Below are positions 50,407-59,759 of a stretch of 64,000 bases of DNA, piece after piece; the stretch's first letter is position 1, and each line of letters begins with the position of its first letter. The notes beneath the pieces were generated by a model, which saw only the letters and a list, made by a program, of their open reading frames with translations, was not told where the DNA came from and searched no databases. This stretch comes from Catonella massiliensis (GTDB lineage Bacteria > Bacillota > Clostridia > Lachnospirales > Lachnospiraceae). The translations under genes and the position numbers were made by a program. The stretch is taken from contig NZ_JAEPRJ010000001.1 of NCBI RefSeq assembly GCF_016651435.1, forward strand, positions 2,418,001 through 2,482,000. Reading direction: 5' to 3'.

Positions 50407-51111
50407 ATGCATAATATTTTGATCGCAGATGATAATGCTGATATCACACAGGTACTTGCTGCCTATACTACCAAAGAGGGATACAACCCTATCATTGCAG
50501 CAGACGGAGAAGAGGCTCTAAGGCTGTTTGATGAAACCAGCCCTTCAGCTGTACTTCTTGACGTAATGATGCCTAAGATTGACGGCTATGAGGTCTGCCG
50601 TAAGATTCGTGAAAAATCAAATGTACCTATCATCCTTGTTACAGCCAGAGGAGAGGGCTTTGAGAAAATAATGGGACTTGACATAGGTGCAGATGACTAT
50701 ATAGTTAAGCCATTTAGTCCTAGCGAGGTTATGGCAAGGCTTAGGGCTGTACTTAGAAGGATGGTTACCCCTGAGACCTCAGCCAATGTAACCAGCGAGA
50801 ATTATATAAAGATTGACAACCTTGAGATTAACCTTGACGAGTATTCTCTAAGCATTGGAGGCAAGAAGCTCTCCCTTACCAAGAAGGAAATAGAAACTAT
50901 GTGGACCCTTGCTGAGAATCCTAACAAGGTATTTACAAGGGACAACCTCTTAGACAGCCTCTGGGGCTTTGACTACTTTGGAGACAGCCGTACTGTTGAC
51001 TCACATATCAAGAGACTTAGGGCAAAGCTTGATGAAGTCGAGCATCCAAACTGGTGCATAAAGACCATCTGGGGTGTGGGCTATAAGTTTGATATTGAGT
51101 CCAAGGGTTAA
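50407..51111 (+). CDS. OmpR-family response regulator
   Basis: 234 aa. Receiver domain with acidic pair DD in LIADDNADITQ, phospho-acceptor D in AVLLDVMMPKIDGYE and K in DDYIVKPFSPSEV. The C-terminal winged helix has SLTKKEIETMWTLAENPNKV and FGDSRTVDSHIKRLRAKLDE. It controls transcription on phosphorylation by the histidine kinase encoded three genes later. HflK and HflC genes separate the pair, all on one strand with gaps of 11-21 bp, so all four are co-transcribed. Confidence 0.92.
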   Translation: MHNILIADDNADITQVLAAYTTKEGYNPIIAADGEEALRLFDETSPSAVLLDVMMPKIDGYEVCRKIREKSNVPIILVTARGEGFEKIMGLDIGADDYIVKPFSPSEVMARLRAVLRRMVTPETSANVTSENYIKIDNLEINLDEYSLSIGGKKLSLTKKEIETMWTLAENPNKVFTRDNLLDSLWGFDYFGDSRTVDSHIKRLRAKLDEVEHPNWCIKTIWGVGYKFDIESKG

Positions 51112-51126
51112 CAGGAGGTCACATAA

Positions 51127-52110
51127 ATGGTGTTTAAGAAACATAACGATAAAGGCAGTGAAGATAAAATCATAGATGAGCGCTTTGAGAGAAACTTCAA
51201 TACCGGTAAGAAGCTAATCGGCTTTGTTGTGCTTGGTGTGGTGATTGCTTTCACTGTATTTTCAAGCATATACTCTGTGTCAGAGCAGGAACAGGCTGTA
51301 ATCACGCAGTTTGGCAAGGTAGTCGGAGTTGAAGGTGCCGGGCTTCATTTTAAGGTCCCTTTTATACAGGAAAGCACAAGAGTAAATACGACTACCCAGG
51401 GTATGCCTATAGGCTATGAAGAGTCAGGTACCAATGATCCCAATGAGGATTTGTCGGACTACGGCGATAGTATGATGATTACCAAGGATTTTAACTTTGT
51501 AAACATAGATTTTTATCTTGAATACAAGGTGGTTAATCCGGAGGTGTACTTGTTTAATACCGATGAACCGCTTGATACCTTAAGGAATCTCACCAAGGCA
51601 TCTATCCGTTCAACCATATCCAAATATCTTGTAGATGAGGTGATGACAACTGCCAAAAGCAAGATACAGGCTGAGGTTAAGGACAGGCTGATTGCTGAGA
51701 TGCAAAAGGTTAACCTCGGTATAGAGGTGGTAAATGTATCCATACAGGATGCAGAGCCTCCTACAGCAGAGGTAGTACAGGCATTTAAGGCAGTTGAGAC
51801 TGCGAAGCAGGGTGCAGAAACGGCTATAAATAATGCAAATAAATATCAGAGCGAAAAGCTTCCGTCAGCCAATGCTGATGCGGATAAGATAATAAAAGAA
51901 GCTGAGGCTTATAAGGAAAACCGTATTGCAGAGGCAGAGGGACAGGTAGCAAGATTTAGCGATACCTATAAGGAGTACAAGAAGTATCCTCTCATAACCA
52001 AGAAGCGTATGTTCTATGAGACTCTTGAAGAAGTCCTTCCTAGTCTGGATGTAATCATAACGGATGGAAAGACTCAGTCAATCTACCCGGTAGACAAGTT
52101 CAATAATTAG
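51127..52110 (+). CDS. hflK: HflK, SPFH-domain membrane protein
   Basis: 327 aa. One transmembrane helix (about 27-50, IGFVVLGVVIAFTVFSSIYS) is followed by the SPFH/band 7 domain: SEQEQAVITQFGKVVGVEGA, GLHFKVPFIQESTRV, and the helical C-terminus with PSANADADKIIKEAEAYKEN. With HflC it forms a large membrane cage around the FtsH protease and modulates proteolysis of membrane proteins. Starts 15 bp behind the response regulator stop with AGGAGG. Confidence 0.88.
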   Translation: MVFKKHNDKGSEDKIIDERFERNFNTGKKLIGFVVLGVVIAFTVFSSIYSVSEQEQAVITQFGKVVGVEGAGLHFKVPFIQESTRVNTTTQGMPIGYEESGTNDPNEDLSDYGDSMMITKDFNFVNIDFYLEYKVVNPEVYLFNTDEPLDTLRNLTKASIRSTISKYLVDEVMTTAKSKIQAEVKDRLIAEMQKVNLGIEVVNVSIQDAEPPTAEVVQAFKAVETAKQGAETAINNANKYQSEKLPSANADADKIIKEAEAYKENRIAEAEGQVARFSDTYKEYKKYPLITKKRMFYETLEEVLPSLDVIITDGKTQSIYPVDKFNN

Positions 52111-52121
52111 GGAGGAAGCTT

Positions 52122-52997
52122 ATGAAGAACAAGAGATTTTTACTTTTTATAGTGGTATTAATCGCCCTTTTCTTAGGCTTTAATTCCACCTATTCACTTA
52201 AGGAAAATGAATATGGCATAAAGCTGCAATTTAATAAGATTGTTGCCATAGATGACCAGGCGGGACTTTATTATAAGATACCTTTTATGCAGAATGTAAG
52301 AAAGGTGCCTAAGTCCATACAGCTCTATGACATACGTCCAAGTGATGTAATGACCTCTGATAAGAAGTCAATGATAGCTGATATGTACATACTTTGGAGG
52401 GTAAGCGACCCTACAGTTTATTATCAGACCTTGAATGCAAATGTCAATAATGCAAAGGACAGGACCGGGATTACCGTATACAATTCCGTAAAGTCGGTAA
52501 TTTCCTCAATGACACAGGATGAAATCATAGAGGCAAGAGGCGAGAAGCTCACCCAGACCATTACCGCCGATGCCAATCCTGACATACAAAAGTATGGTAT
52601 AGAGATAGTTCAGGCTCAGCTCAAATCCCTTGACCTGCCTGATGACAACAAGCAGGCTGTGTATGAGCGTATGATATCTGAAAGAAATAACATAGCCGCC
52701 TCCTACACTGCAGAGGGCGAGAGCAAGGCTAAGAAGATACAAAATGAAACCGACAAGCAGGTAGCCATACTTAAGGCTCAGGCTGAGAAGAAGTCTGCAA
52801 AGTTAAAGGCTGAGGGCGAGGCAAAGTACATGGAGACCTTGCAGCAGGCCTATAATGATAAGGACAAGGCAGACTTTTATAACTACATCAGAAGCCTTGA
52901 TGCCTTAAAGGTATCGCTTAGCGGTAAGGGTGAAAAGAAGCTCATGCTTGGCAGAGACAGCGAGCTTGCCAAGATACTTTACGGTAAAATCGAGTAA
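52122..52997 (+). CDS. hflC: HflC, SPFH-domain membrane protein
   Basis: 291 aa. Transmembrane helix at about 4-22 (RFLLFIVVLIALFLGFNS), then TYSLKENEYGIKLQFNKIVA, QAGLYYKIPFMQNVRKVPKS and the long coiled C-terminus with AAYTAEGESKAKKIQNE-type repeats (SYTAEGESKAKKIQNETDKQ). The partner of HflK. It is unusual to find both genes inside a two-component operon. Confidence 0.88.
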   Translation: MKNKRFLLFIVVLIALFLGFNSTYSLKENEYGIKLQFNKIVAIDDQAGLYYKIPFMQNVRKVPKSIQLYDIRPSDVMTSDKKSMIADMYILWRVSDPTVYYQTLNANVNNAKDRTGITVYNSVKSVISSMTQDEIIEARGEKLTQTITADANPDIQKYGIEIVQAQLKSLDLPDDNKQAVYERMISERNNIAASYTAEGESKAKKIQNETDKQVAILKAQAEKKSAKLKAEGEAKYMETLQQAYNDKDKADFYNYIRSLDALKVSLSGKGEKKLMLGRDSELAKILYGKIE

Positions 52998-53018
52998 ATA
53001 TATATAGGTGGTAGTTTA

Positions 53019-54578
53019 ATGAAAAATGATTCTACAGTTAAACACGCCATGGTAAAGAAAAGGACTTTGAAGCAGATAATTCATAGTCTTTTCTTTATAA
53101 TGTTTAGAAATTATGCCATGGTCGTGGTGGCTTTTGCCATACTTACGGGCTTAATCTTTGTCCAGCTCTACTCAAGGTCTGCCATCGAGGCTAATAAAGA
53201 CCTCCTCATCAAGCAGGCAGAGTCTATAGCAAAGAGAGTAAGTGTCTTTGTGGATGATGAGGATTATATTACCTATCCTTCCTTCCTTGAGGTGCTTGAG
53301 GAGCTTAAGAATATCGATGTATGGATAATTGCCAACCCTAAGTCACCCATGCCTAAGAAATACACCAACATAGATGTGACCAAGGAAAACCAGCCCGAGA
53401 TTGCCTCTCTGTTTGATTCTGCATTTGCAGGCGAATCCGGAGCAGTAGATATACATTCCGACACCTATGGGGCTAACTATATATTTACTTCCGTACCAAT
53501 CATCAGTACGAAATCAAATAAAATCATGGGTGCTGTATTTGTAAACCAGATATCTGAGTCACAAAACATAATTATAAACAGGAGCTTTACTATCATTGTC
53601 ATAAGTACACTTATAGCCCTACTGTTCTCCCTTATCTTTGCGGTTTTCCTGGCAAGAAAGCTCTCGCACCCAATCTCTATAATGAGAAAGACCGCCTTAA
53701 GGCTTGCAGATGAGGACTACGAAGCACATACCAATATAACAGAGGGTGGCGAACTAGGTGAGCTTGCCGCAGCCATAGATTCTCTCTCTGACAGGCTTAA
53801 AGAGGCCGACAACGAAAGAAAGAACCTGGAGCAAATGAGGCTTGATTTCTTTGCCAATGTATCTCACGAGCTTCGTACCCCTATAACTGTTGTCCGCGCC
53901 TACTCAGAGACTTTGCTTGACGGCATTATAGAGGATGAGGCTACTAAGGCTGAGTATTATGACAAGATGCTCACAGAATGTAAGTCCATGGAAAGACTGG
54001 TGGGTGACCTCCTTGTGCTCTCAAAGATGCAAAACCCTGACTTTGTCCTTGAAAAAGAGCCTATAAACCTTGTACAGGTATTCTCCGACATACTGCGTGG
54101 AGGCTCAGCTCTTGCAAGAGAGAAAAATGTCAAAATCAATTTTACGACTGCAGACGAAGTCCTGCTTATGTACGGAGACTATGACAGGATACGCCAGATG
54201 TTCATGGTCATAGTGGATAATGCCATTAAGTTCTCAAACGACAACGGGGATATCGATATCACCATCAATAAGTACTGTGCAAGCGGAATAGACTCAGAGT
54301 TCAGAACTACCCTTTCGGGTGATACCTATATCAATTCCGGTTACAAGCTCTTTGTAAGCATCAGAGACAACGGCGTGGGTATATCCGAGTCTGAGCTGCC
54401 TCATATCTTTGAGAAATTCTACAAGTCTAAGCTTAGGCAAAATGCCAAAGGCTCAGGTCTTGGTCTTGCCATAGCAAGGCAGATAGCCCTAAAGCATGAC
54501 GGCTCTACTGAGGTAGAAAGCAAAAAGGGTGAGGGAACTAAGTTTAAATTCGAATTTAATGAATTGACACTTGAATAA
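53019..54578 (+). CDS. Sensor histidine kinase with HAMP domain
   Basis: 519 aa. Two transmembrane helices (about 28-52 and 190-212) bracket a 135-residue extracytoplasmic sensor domain. HAMP follows (ARKLSHPISIMRKTALRLAD). The H-box is FFANVSHELRTPITVVRAYS, the N-box MVIVDNAIKFSNDNGDID, and G-boxes are RDNGVGISESELPHIFEKFY and AKGSGLGLAIARQIA. It should phosphorylate the OmpR-type regulator at the head of the operon. Because hflKC lie between the two genes, the signal may concern membrane-protein quality or envelope stress (inference). A TTGACA-free 3' end leads to tRNA-Ser. Confidence 0.92.
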   Translation: MKNDSTVKHAMVKKRTLKQIIHSLFFIMFRNYAMVVVAFAILTGLIFVQLYSRSAIEANKDLLIKQAESIAKRVSVFVDDEDYITYPSFLEVLEELKNIDVWIIANPKSPMPKKYTNIDVTKENQPEIASLFDSAFAGESGAVDIHSDTYGANYIFTSVPIISTKSNKIMGAVFVNQISESQNIIINRSFTIIVISTLIALLFSLIFAVFLARKLSHPISIMRKTALRLADEDYEAHTNITEGGELGELAAAIDSLSDRLKEADNERKNLEQMRLDFFANVSHELRTPITVVRAYSETLLDGIIEDEATKAEYYDKMLTECKSMERLVGDLLVLSKMQNPDFVLEKEPINLVQVFSDILRGGSALAREKNVKINFTTADEVLLMYGDYDRIRQMFMVIVDNAIKFSNDNGDIDITINKYCASGIDSEFRTTLSGDTYINSGYKLFVSIRDNGVGISESELPHIFEKFYKSKLRQNAKGSGLGLAIARQIALKHDGSTEVESKKGEGTKFKFEFNELTLE

Positions 54579-54610
54579 TTGATAAATTGCTAGTAAAATA
54601 GATTCGTTAC

Positions 54611-54698
54611 GGAGTGGTATCGAAGTGGTTATAACGGCCCTGACTCGAAATCAGGTAGTCTCTAACGAGGCTCGTGGGTTCGAATCCCACCCACTCCG
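54611..54698 (+). tRNA. tRNA-Ser (anticodon CGA)
   Basis: The acceptor GGAGTGG (54611-54617) pairs with CCACTCC (54691-54697). The anticodon loop CTCGAAA sits on stem CCTGA/TCAGG, a long variable arm (TAGTCTCTAACGAGGCT) marks a class II tRNA, and the T arm is GTGGGTTCGAATCCCAC. The anticodon CGA reads UCG serine. CCA is not encoded. A run of seven T follows. Confidence 0.96.
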
Positions 54699-54748
54699 TT
54701 TTTTTATATCTACCCGCATATAAGAGAATTTATTATCTTTTAACATGT

Positions 54749-54804
54749 AAAAAAGACTCGTAAGTAGCCATTTTGCAAAAAATGAGCGAATTACGAGTCT
54801 TTTT
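54749..54804. terminator. Bidirectional terminator between tRNA-Ser and beta-propeller gene
   Basis: AAAAGACTCGTAA and TTACGAGTCTTTT pair over 13 bases around a 27-base loop, with T or A runs on both sides. A second weaker hairpin (AGGATTGC...AACAATCCT) follows at 54808-54838. Confidence 0.75.
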
Positions 54805-54918
54805 GCAAGGATTGCTAAAGCTTAGCTGTAACAATCCTGTATCAATGGGTGTCAAATGCTTTTGGCACCAACAACATTTTATAAACACGACAGCACTTTT
54901 AAATTACTTATGTAAAGT

Positions 54919-57033
54919 CTAGTATTCAATCTTCTCCACAACCTGTCCAGTCTTTAGGTCAAATGAATATACCTTATTGACATTGGCAGGCACTATGTAG
55001 AAGTAGTCTCCTATATAGAGTCCTCTGCAATCGCTTCTGAAGTAGTTCTCTCCCTCAAGATTGTCCACGCTAAACTTTTCATAGAAGCCTTTTTCCCTGT
55101 CAAAGCCGTATACCACATACTTTTCAAGGCTTTTCCCCTTGCTTTCATCGTAGGTTGCGACCGCTAAGCCTATGAGGTTCTTGCCTGCATCTATGGTTAT
55201 TGCCTTTCTGTCATATTCTGCAGTTGAGGATGAATACTTATCCTCACTATATATGGTTTTAGCAATTTCTCTTACATCATAAGGATTGGAAATGTCAAAC
55301 ATAGACAGCTTAAGTCCCTTTACGCCACCCTCTTTTTCATCCGCATCCTGTCCAAGTCCAAAGAGGAGGCCACTTCCAAATGGATGGAGGTACTCTGAAA
55401 ATCCCGGTATCTTAAGGTAGCCAAGCACCTTAGGCGCAGATGGATTGCTTACATCTACGCTAAAGAGCGGGTCAGTCTGCCTAAAGGTTACAAAGTAAGC
55501 CATATCTCCCATAAATCTTGCTGACTTGATATACTCTCCCTTTGCAAGCCCTTCAATCTTTCCTTTTACCTTTAAGTCCTTATCGAAGATGTAGAGTGAA
55601 TTTTCTGTGGTATCTTCCTCTTCATCATTATCTGCCACATCAAAAGGAATTATCCTAAAGCTGCTCTTTTCTTTTGTAACCACGACTCTAAGGTTTCCCT
55701 TGTATTCATCAAGGGAGAAATCATCATTGAAGGTTCCCATAACGGAAGTGCTTGCCTGAGGCGTGATTATACCATTTTTGTAAGAATACTTTGATATCTC
55801 AGTCTTATTTCCGGTTATAATATAGTCCGTATGCCAAAAGTAAATATTTTCACTGCTCACATATACATTATAACCTGAATCCATAATCAGCTTTTTATCG
55901 ATTATCTTCTCAGGGTTCTTAACATCAACTGAGGTTACAACTGTGTAGCTTTCTCCATCAGAATACTCAGGCACGTAGATTCTTCCGATATCAATCTTCT
56001 TACCGTCTACCTTTGGAACCAGCTTAGTGTAATCAACCTTTTCCTTGTCATCCATAAGGTAATAATAATTATAATTATAGGTATGTGAAAATGTATAGAT
56101 GATGCCATCCTTCATCCTTGTACTGCCTATAGAGCCCTCTTGAGTGTGCTTTGTCTTAAATACAGGCTTCTCAGGATTGGTAATGTCATAAAATAGGACT
56201 TCCGCAGTGTTGACATTCGACCCATATCCATATAGGTAGCCGGCTCTTGACTCTACCCTGTATGTGTCCGCAAAGACTACAAGTGTAGTCCCATCAACCA
56301 TCATATCGTTGTAGTAGTAGCCTGTTCCTCTCTTTTCCCTATCAAGGGAAATCCTTGAAGTTATGGCATTCATCCTGCCGTTATCCGTCTTTATTATCCT
56401 GACCTCAGACGCTCCGTCATTGTCATTCTTAAGCACGTAGATGTACTTACCGTCTGTCTTTACTATGTCAGCCTCGTCCACTCCCTCGGTTCTGGTGTTT
56501 GTTTTTGAGTAATCATTTTCTGTTTTGGAAGCCTCATTCTCTGCACCACTCTCTTCTTTCGCCTGAGGTGCCGCATCTGTAGCTTCGGCTGTAGTAAATG
56601 ATTTTTTGCTATCTAATAAGTAGTCATAGGTATTTCTTGTTTTTGCAGCTTTTGCCATAAATGTATACATCTCCTTATAGCTCTTAAACTGCTTGATTCC
56701 TTCTACAGGCTTAGTAGCTTTTTTCGCTTTTTTAGCCTTTGCCTGCTTGCCTGCCACCACATTTGGAAGCCCGTTAAGAACTGTACCTGCCATATCTGAA
56801 GGGTTTATAAATCCTGTATTTATCATAACAGCAAAGGTTGCTGCAACTGCGCCTACTGCTGCCATAGAGCCAACCATCCAATGTTTCATAGTTTTTCTCC
56901 TTTTTATTTCCCTGCTTGCATCTTCTTTAAGAAGTTTCTCTTTTATTCTCTCAGGCTGCAAAGAATCCGGTATTTCAATGTCTTCGTCTGCCAAACCTTT
57001 AAGCATTTCAAGAATCTCATCTTCTCTATCCAT
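54919..57033 (-). CDS. Membrane-anchored beta-propeller protein, probable anti-sigma partner
   Basis: 704 aa. The first 50 residues are cytoplasmic and acidic then basic (DREDEILEMLKGLADEDIEI). A transmembrane helix lies at about 52-75 (WMVGSMAAVGAVAATFAVMI). A lysine-alanine linker and a large C-terminal beta-propeller domain (PF09826-type) follow, with NDYSKTNTRTEGVDEADIVK, the family's opening, and FPFGSGLLFGLGQDADE-like loop LHPFGSGLLFGLGQDADEKE. The gene follows an ECF sigma factor by 17 bp, the position of an anti-sigma factor. The short cytoplasmic part could bind the sigma and the propeller sense the exterior. That role is inferred. Confidence 0.82.
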   Translation of the reverse strand: MDREDEILEMLKGLADEDIEIPDSLQPERIKEKLLKEDASREIKRRKTMKHWMVGSMAAVGAVAATFAVMINTGFINPSDMAGTVLNGLPNVVAGKQAKAKKAKKATKPVEGIKQFKSYKEMYTFMAKAAKTRNTYDYLLDSKKSFTTAEATDAAPQAKEESGAENEASKTENDYSKTNTRTEGVDEADIVKTDGKYIYVLKNDNDGASEVRIIKTDNGRMNAITSRISLDREKRGTGYYYNDMMVDGTTLVVFADTYRVESRAGYLYGYGSNVNTAEVLFYDITNPEKPVFKTKHTQEGSIGSTRMKDGIIYTFSHTYNYNYYYLMDDKEKVDYTKLVPKVDGKKIDIGRIYVPEYSDGESYTVVTSVDVKNPEKIIDKKLIMDSGYNVYVSSENIYFWHTDYIITGNKTEISKYSYKNGIITPQASTSVMGTFNDDFSLDEYKGNLRVVVTKEKSSFRIIPFDVADNDEEEDTTENSLYIFDKDLKVKGKIEGLAKGEYIKSARFMGDMAYFVTFRQTDPLFSVDVSNPSAPKVLGYLKIPGFSEYLHPFGSGLLFGLGQDADEKEGGVKGLKLSMFDISNPYDVREIAKTIYSEDKYSSSTAEYDRKAITIDAGKNLIGLAVATYDESKGKSLEKYVVYGFDREKGFYEKFSVDNLEGENYFRSDCRGLYIGDYFYIVPANVNKVYSFDLKTGQVVEKIEY

Positions 57034-57050
57034 ATCGGTTTCATGCCTCC

Positions 57051-57548
57051 TTACTCTTTTATTAACACTTTAAGCTTCGCTAGTGCTCTTTGCTTTTTTG
57101 ACCTGACCGTAGCAGGATTTAGCCCTAGTATCCTTGCTATCTCATCCCCCTTGTACCCCTCAAATACCGACAGGCAGATGATGAATCTCTCTTCATTTTC
57201 AAGTTCCATAAGCATTTCTTTTAGCTCAAGGCTGTTAAACTCTGCATTATAAGCTTCTCTCTTTGTCCTCTCATCCGAAAGCTCAGTTACATTATCGCTG
57301 ACCTCCTCCTTAGAGAGAGCATATTCCTTAAGCTTCATCCTGCATTTATTGGTTAGAATTTTTACTATCCAATTCCTAAACAGGCTGTCATCTCTAAGGC
57401 TTTCTATCTGTCGGTAGGCATCTAGTACAGTTTCGCTCACTATATCTTCCGCGTCTTCTTTATTCTTTAGAAAATACAGTGCGAGTCTGTACAGGTCCTT
57501 TGCCACCTCAGAATACAGCCTCGTAAATACCTCAGCATCTCTAATCAT
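57051..57548 (-). CDS. ECF-family RNA polymerase sigma factor
   Basis: 165 aa. Sigma2 domain: FTRLYSEVAKDLYRLALYFL and NKEDAEDIVSETVLDAYRQI (the DAEDxxxE motif), RNWIVKILTNKCRMKLKEYA. Sigma4 domain: EERFIICLSVFEGYKGDEIA and RILGLNPATVRSKKQRALAK. Both DNA-binding regions are complete. It directs transcription of a small regulon in response to an envelope signal, with the beta-propeller membrane protein downstream as probable anti-sigma. No signature of its own target promoter was found in the window. Confidence 0.9.
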   Translation of the reverse strand: MIRDAEVFTRLYSEVAKDLYRLALYFLKNKEDAEDIVSETVLDAYRQIESLRDDSLFRNWIVKILTNKCRMKLKEYALSKEEVSDNVTELSDERTKREAYNAEFNSLELKEMLMELENEERFIICLSVFEGYKGDEIARILGLNPATVRSKKQRALAKLKVLIKE

Positions 57549-57659
57549 CGGTTAACCTCTATCCGCCAATCGGCAATAAACTAGTTTCACTTAATAAGTG
57601 TATGTTTTTTGTGGAAATGTTGCAAGGAAAATAAATTTTTTTAAATAGTCATTAAGTAA

Positions 57660-57695
57660 AAGGATGAAAATCCCATCTAGGAGATTCCCATCCTT
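57660..57695 (-). terminator. Repeated hairpin, copy 1
   Basis: AAGGATG and CATCCTT bracket an inner ATCCCATCTAGGAGAT. An almost identical hairpin is at 58195-58229. This copy spans the stop codon of the AlbA-type fragment. Confidence 0.55.
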
Positions 57696-58027
57696 GAACT
57701 ACCTACATATTCAATCTCACCCATTTTTCTCAACTGAGAAATATCGCGCTTTATGGTTGCTTCAGAAACACCTAGCATTTTTGAGATTTTAGCCATAGTG
57801 ACATGAGGCTCATATACAATAATCTCTTTAAGTTTTTCAAACTTATCTTGTTTTGAATTTTTTTGAGGCTCATTTCCTAAATCATAATTTAAATTTTTTA
57901 AAATTACTACAAATGAACTCTGTGTTGATATAAATTCAGGCTTTAGCTCCTTTTTATATTTATGTTCATGCTCGTAGCTCTCTAAAATCTTTCTAAGACC
58001 ACTCCCTCTTCTCTCCATTAAATCCAT
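57677..58027 (-). pseudogene. C-terminal fragment of an AlbA/HATPase-type gene
   Basis: 116 aa beginning MDLMERRGSGLRKILESYEH, which is the equivalent of GYMERKGSGFGKIISGYEF in the intact gene at 39521. A C-terminal winged helix follows: HVTMAKISKMLGVSEATIKR and ISQLRKMGEIEYVGS. The whole N-terminal AlbA domain and ATPase region are missing, and no promoter is seen. It could still produce a small DNA-binding protein, but the cut inside a conserved motif marks it as a decayed gene. Confidence 0.72.
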
Positions 58028-58194
58028 TCTTCCAAATATACCTATATTCTACCATTATTCATCCCAAAATGGTATAGTTATGTTTAAGCAAAATTAGTTT
58101 GAGGATAAACGCTAATATTTCACTAGCCTAAGAAACCTAGCAAACATTACCCTATGCCTCTATCTTATCTATTCTTATTTGGAGAAAAACTTAA

Positions 58195-58229
58195 AAGGAT
58201 GAAATCCCATCTAGGAGATTCTCATCCTT
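58195..58229 (-). repeat. Repeated hairpin, copy 2
   Basis: AAGGATG...CATCCTT with the same interior as 57660-57695. It follows nothing recognisable on the minus strand except the 171-aa gene that ends downstream at 58317 and is read toward it, for which it can serve as terminator. Confidence 0.55.
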
Positions 58230-58316
58230 TATTATCATAGAAGATTGTTATTTACATACTTTTTTCATAGCCTTAGTGTAGCTGATTTGTTCAAACCCAG
58301 CACATAAAAATACATA

Positions 58317-58832
58317 TTACGATTGCTTCTTTATTCCTTTTGCTTTTATCAGTTCTTTTATTTCTTGCTTTAGTTTATCCGCCTTTTCTTTTTTATCAAA
58401 TCCAAAGCTTTGCAAATAACTCTTGCCATTACTATCATATACCGCATATCCTTCTGAACCAAAAGCCAGCTCTGTAAGAGCTTCTTTGCTATTTCCTGAT
58501 GAAACATCAATTATATAAATAGTTACTACATCACAATTATTCTCGAAGCTATAATCGCCTTTCTGAAATAACCCTTTAATAGTTGGATATAGCTTAATTC
58601 CTTTTAGGATATCATCCATTTCTTCATAATATTCTGGTAGCTCATAAATCTCGCTATCAATAGCAGGCTTTAAATTATCTTCATCAAATTTCAGATATGA
58701 TTTACTAAATGCAACAAATACCACTTTCTTTCCTGTTGGTATATCCACCTCTTTAGGAATAAATAGAAAAACTGCTATTGTAAATCCTAAAAGAATAACA
58801 AGCAGCATTAATATTTTGTATCTTCTTGTCAT
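58317..58832 (-). CDS. Membrane-anchored hypothetical protein, 171 aa
   Basis: One N-terminal hydrophobic helix (YKILMLLVILLGFTIAVFLF), then a soluble extracytoplasmic domain: PTGKKVVFVAFSKSYLKFDE, EYYEEMDDILKGIKLYPTIK, NNCDVVTIYIIDVSSGNSKE, and a lysine-rich C-terminal helix. I recognise no family. The promoter and first codons are duplicated at 61868-62018, where only a 33-codon stump of a relative remains. Confidence 0.65.
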   Translation of the reverse strand: MTRRYKILMLLVILLGFTIAVFLFIPKEVDIPTGKKVVFVAFSKSYLKFDEDNLKPAIDSEIYELPEYYEEMDDILKGIKLYPTIKGLFQKGDYSFENNCDVVTIYIIDVSSGNSKEALTELAFGSEGYAVYDSNGKSYLQSFGFDKKEKADKLKQEIKELIKAKGIKKQS

Positions 58833-58950
58833 TTTTATCCCCCTTTACTCTAGTGGTTTATAATCATATAATATATTAAAACCATTCAAATATCAACGGA
58901 CTTTAAAGTCCTATTTGGATATATTTCACAAAGACATACGAAAGGAGGAG
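58795..58950. repeat. Divergent-promoter duplication, copy 1
   Basis: The stretch matches 61868-62018 (GGTTTATAATCATATAATAT, TTAAAACC.TTCAAATATCAA and an AAGGAGG site facing right). In copy 2 the right-facing side leads into the HTH-TPR regulator. Here it leads only into a few codons (TTG TCC ATT) and a stop, so the corresponding regulator gene has been lost. Confidence 0.7.
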
Positions 58951-59084
58951 AAAGTTTTGTCCATTCCCGCATTTCAAATGTAATAATGTAGTAAGCGTAG
59001 TTTTAGCTTGATAAATTGGCAGAATTTCATTATAATATAGGTAAGGAAAGTAAGGAATACAATGTACTGTAAAGGAGAAATGAT

Positions 59085-59342
59085 ATGGAATTAGCAAAAG
59101 TTACTTCGAAAGGTCAAGTCACAATTCCAATTGAGATACGCAAAAAACTAGGAGTTAAAAATGGAGATAAAATCCTATTTGTAGAGGAAGCGGGAAGAAT
59201 ATATATGCTCAATTCCTCAATGGATGCTTTACGCGAAGCTCAAAAAGAATTTTTCGGTGAAGCAGAAAGAGTGGGTCTAAAAGATGATGATGACATAATG
59301 AAGATGATAAAAGAACTTAGAGAAGAAAGTTGGGCAAAGTAA
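59085..59342 (+). CDS. AbrB/MazE-type antitoxin
   Basis: 85 aa with the swapped-hairpin DNA-binding domain: LAKVTSKGQVTIPIEIRKKL, GVKNGDKILFVEEAGRIYM. The C-terminal half is acidic and helical for toxin binding (DDDDIMKMIKELREESWAK). It directly abuts a PIN-domain gene; the pair is a VapBC-like toxin-antitoxin module. Confidence 0.88.
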   Translation: MELAKVTSKGQVTIPIEIRKKLGVKNGDKILFVEEAGRIYMLNSSMDALREAQKEFFGEAERVGLKDDDDIMKMIKELREESWAK

Positions 59343-59741
59343 ATGAGAGTTATGTTGGATACCAATGTCTTACTTTCTGCTCTTCTTTTCCCAAACACTA
59401 AAATGAACTCAATTATGAACTACATATTTACGCATCATCAGCTTATCTTGTCTTCATATGTGGTAGATGAATTAAAACAAGTAATTAAAAGAAAATTTCC
59501 ATCAAAAGAAAAAGCCATCAACAAATTACTTATGTTAATGAGCTTTGAATATGTTTATACTCCAAACGAGTTAGAAAATGATTTGTTTTATATCAGAGAC
59601 ATAAAAGATTATCCTGTATTATATACTGCTATCATTGAAGATATAGATATCCTAATAACAGGAGACAAGGATTTCTCTGATATTAATATACATAAACCTG
59701 AAATAATGTCACCATCTCAGTTTATGGAAAACTTCTTATAA
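59343..59741 (+). CDS. PIN-domain toxin (COG1569 type)
   Basis: 132 aa. Metal-binding residues are visible: MLDTNVLLSALLFP at the N-terminus, SSYVVDELKQVIKRKFP, then IRDIKDYPVLYTAI and DILITGDKDFSDI. PIN ribonucleases cleave RNA. It starts at the base after the antitoxin stop, so translation is coupled. Confidence 0.87.
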   Translation: MRVMLDTNVLLSALLFPNTKMNSIMNYIFTHHQLILSSYVVDELKQVIKRKFPSKEKAINKLLMLMSFEYVYTPNELENDLFYIRDIKDYPVLYTAIIEDIDILITGDKDFSDINIHKPEIMSPSQFMENFL

Positions 59742-59759
59742 AAATCGAGCTAGAATTAC

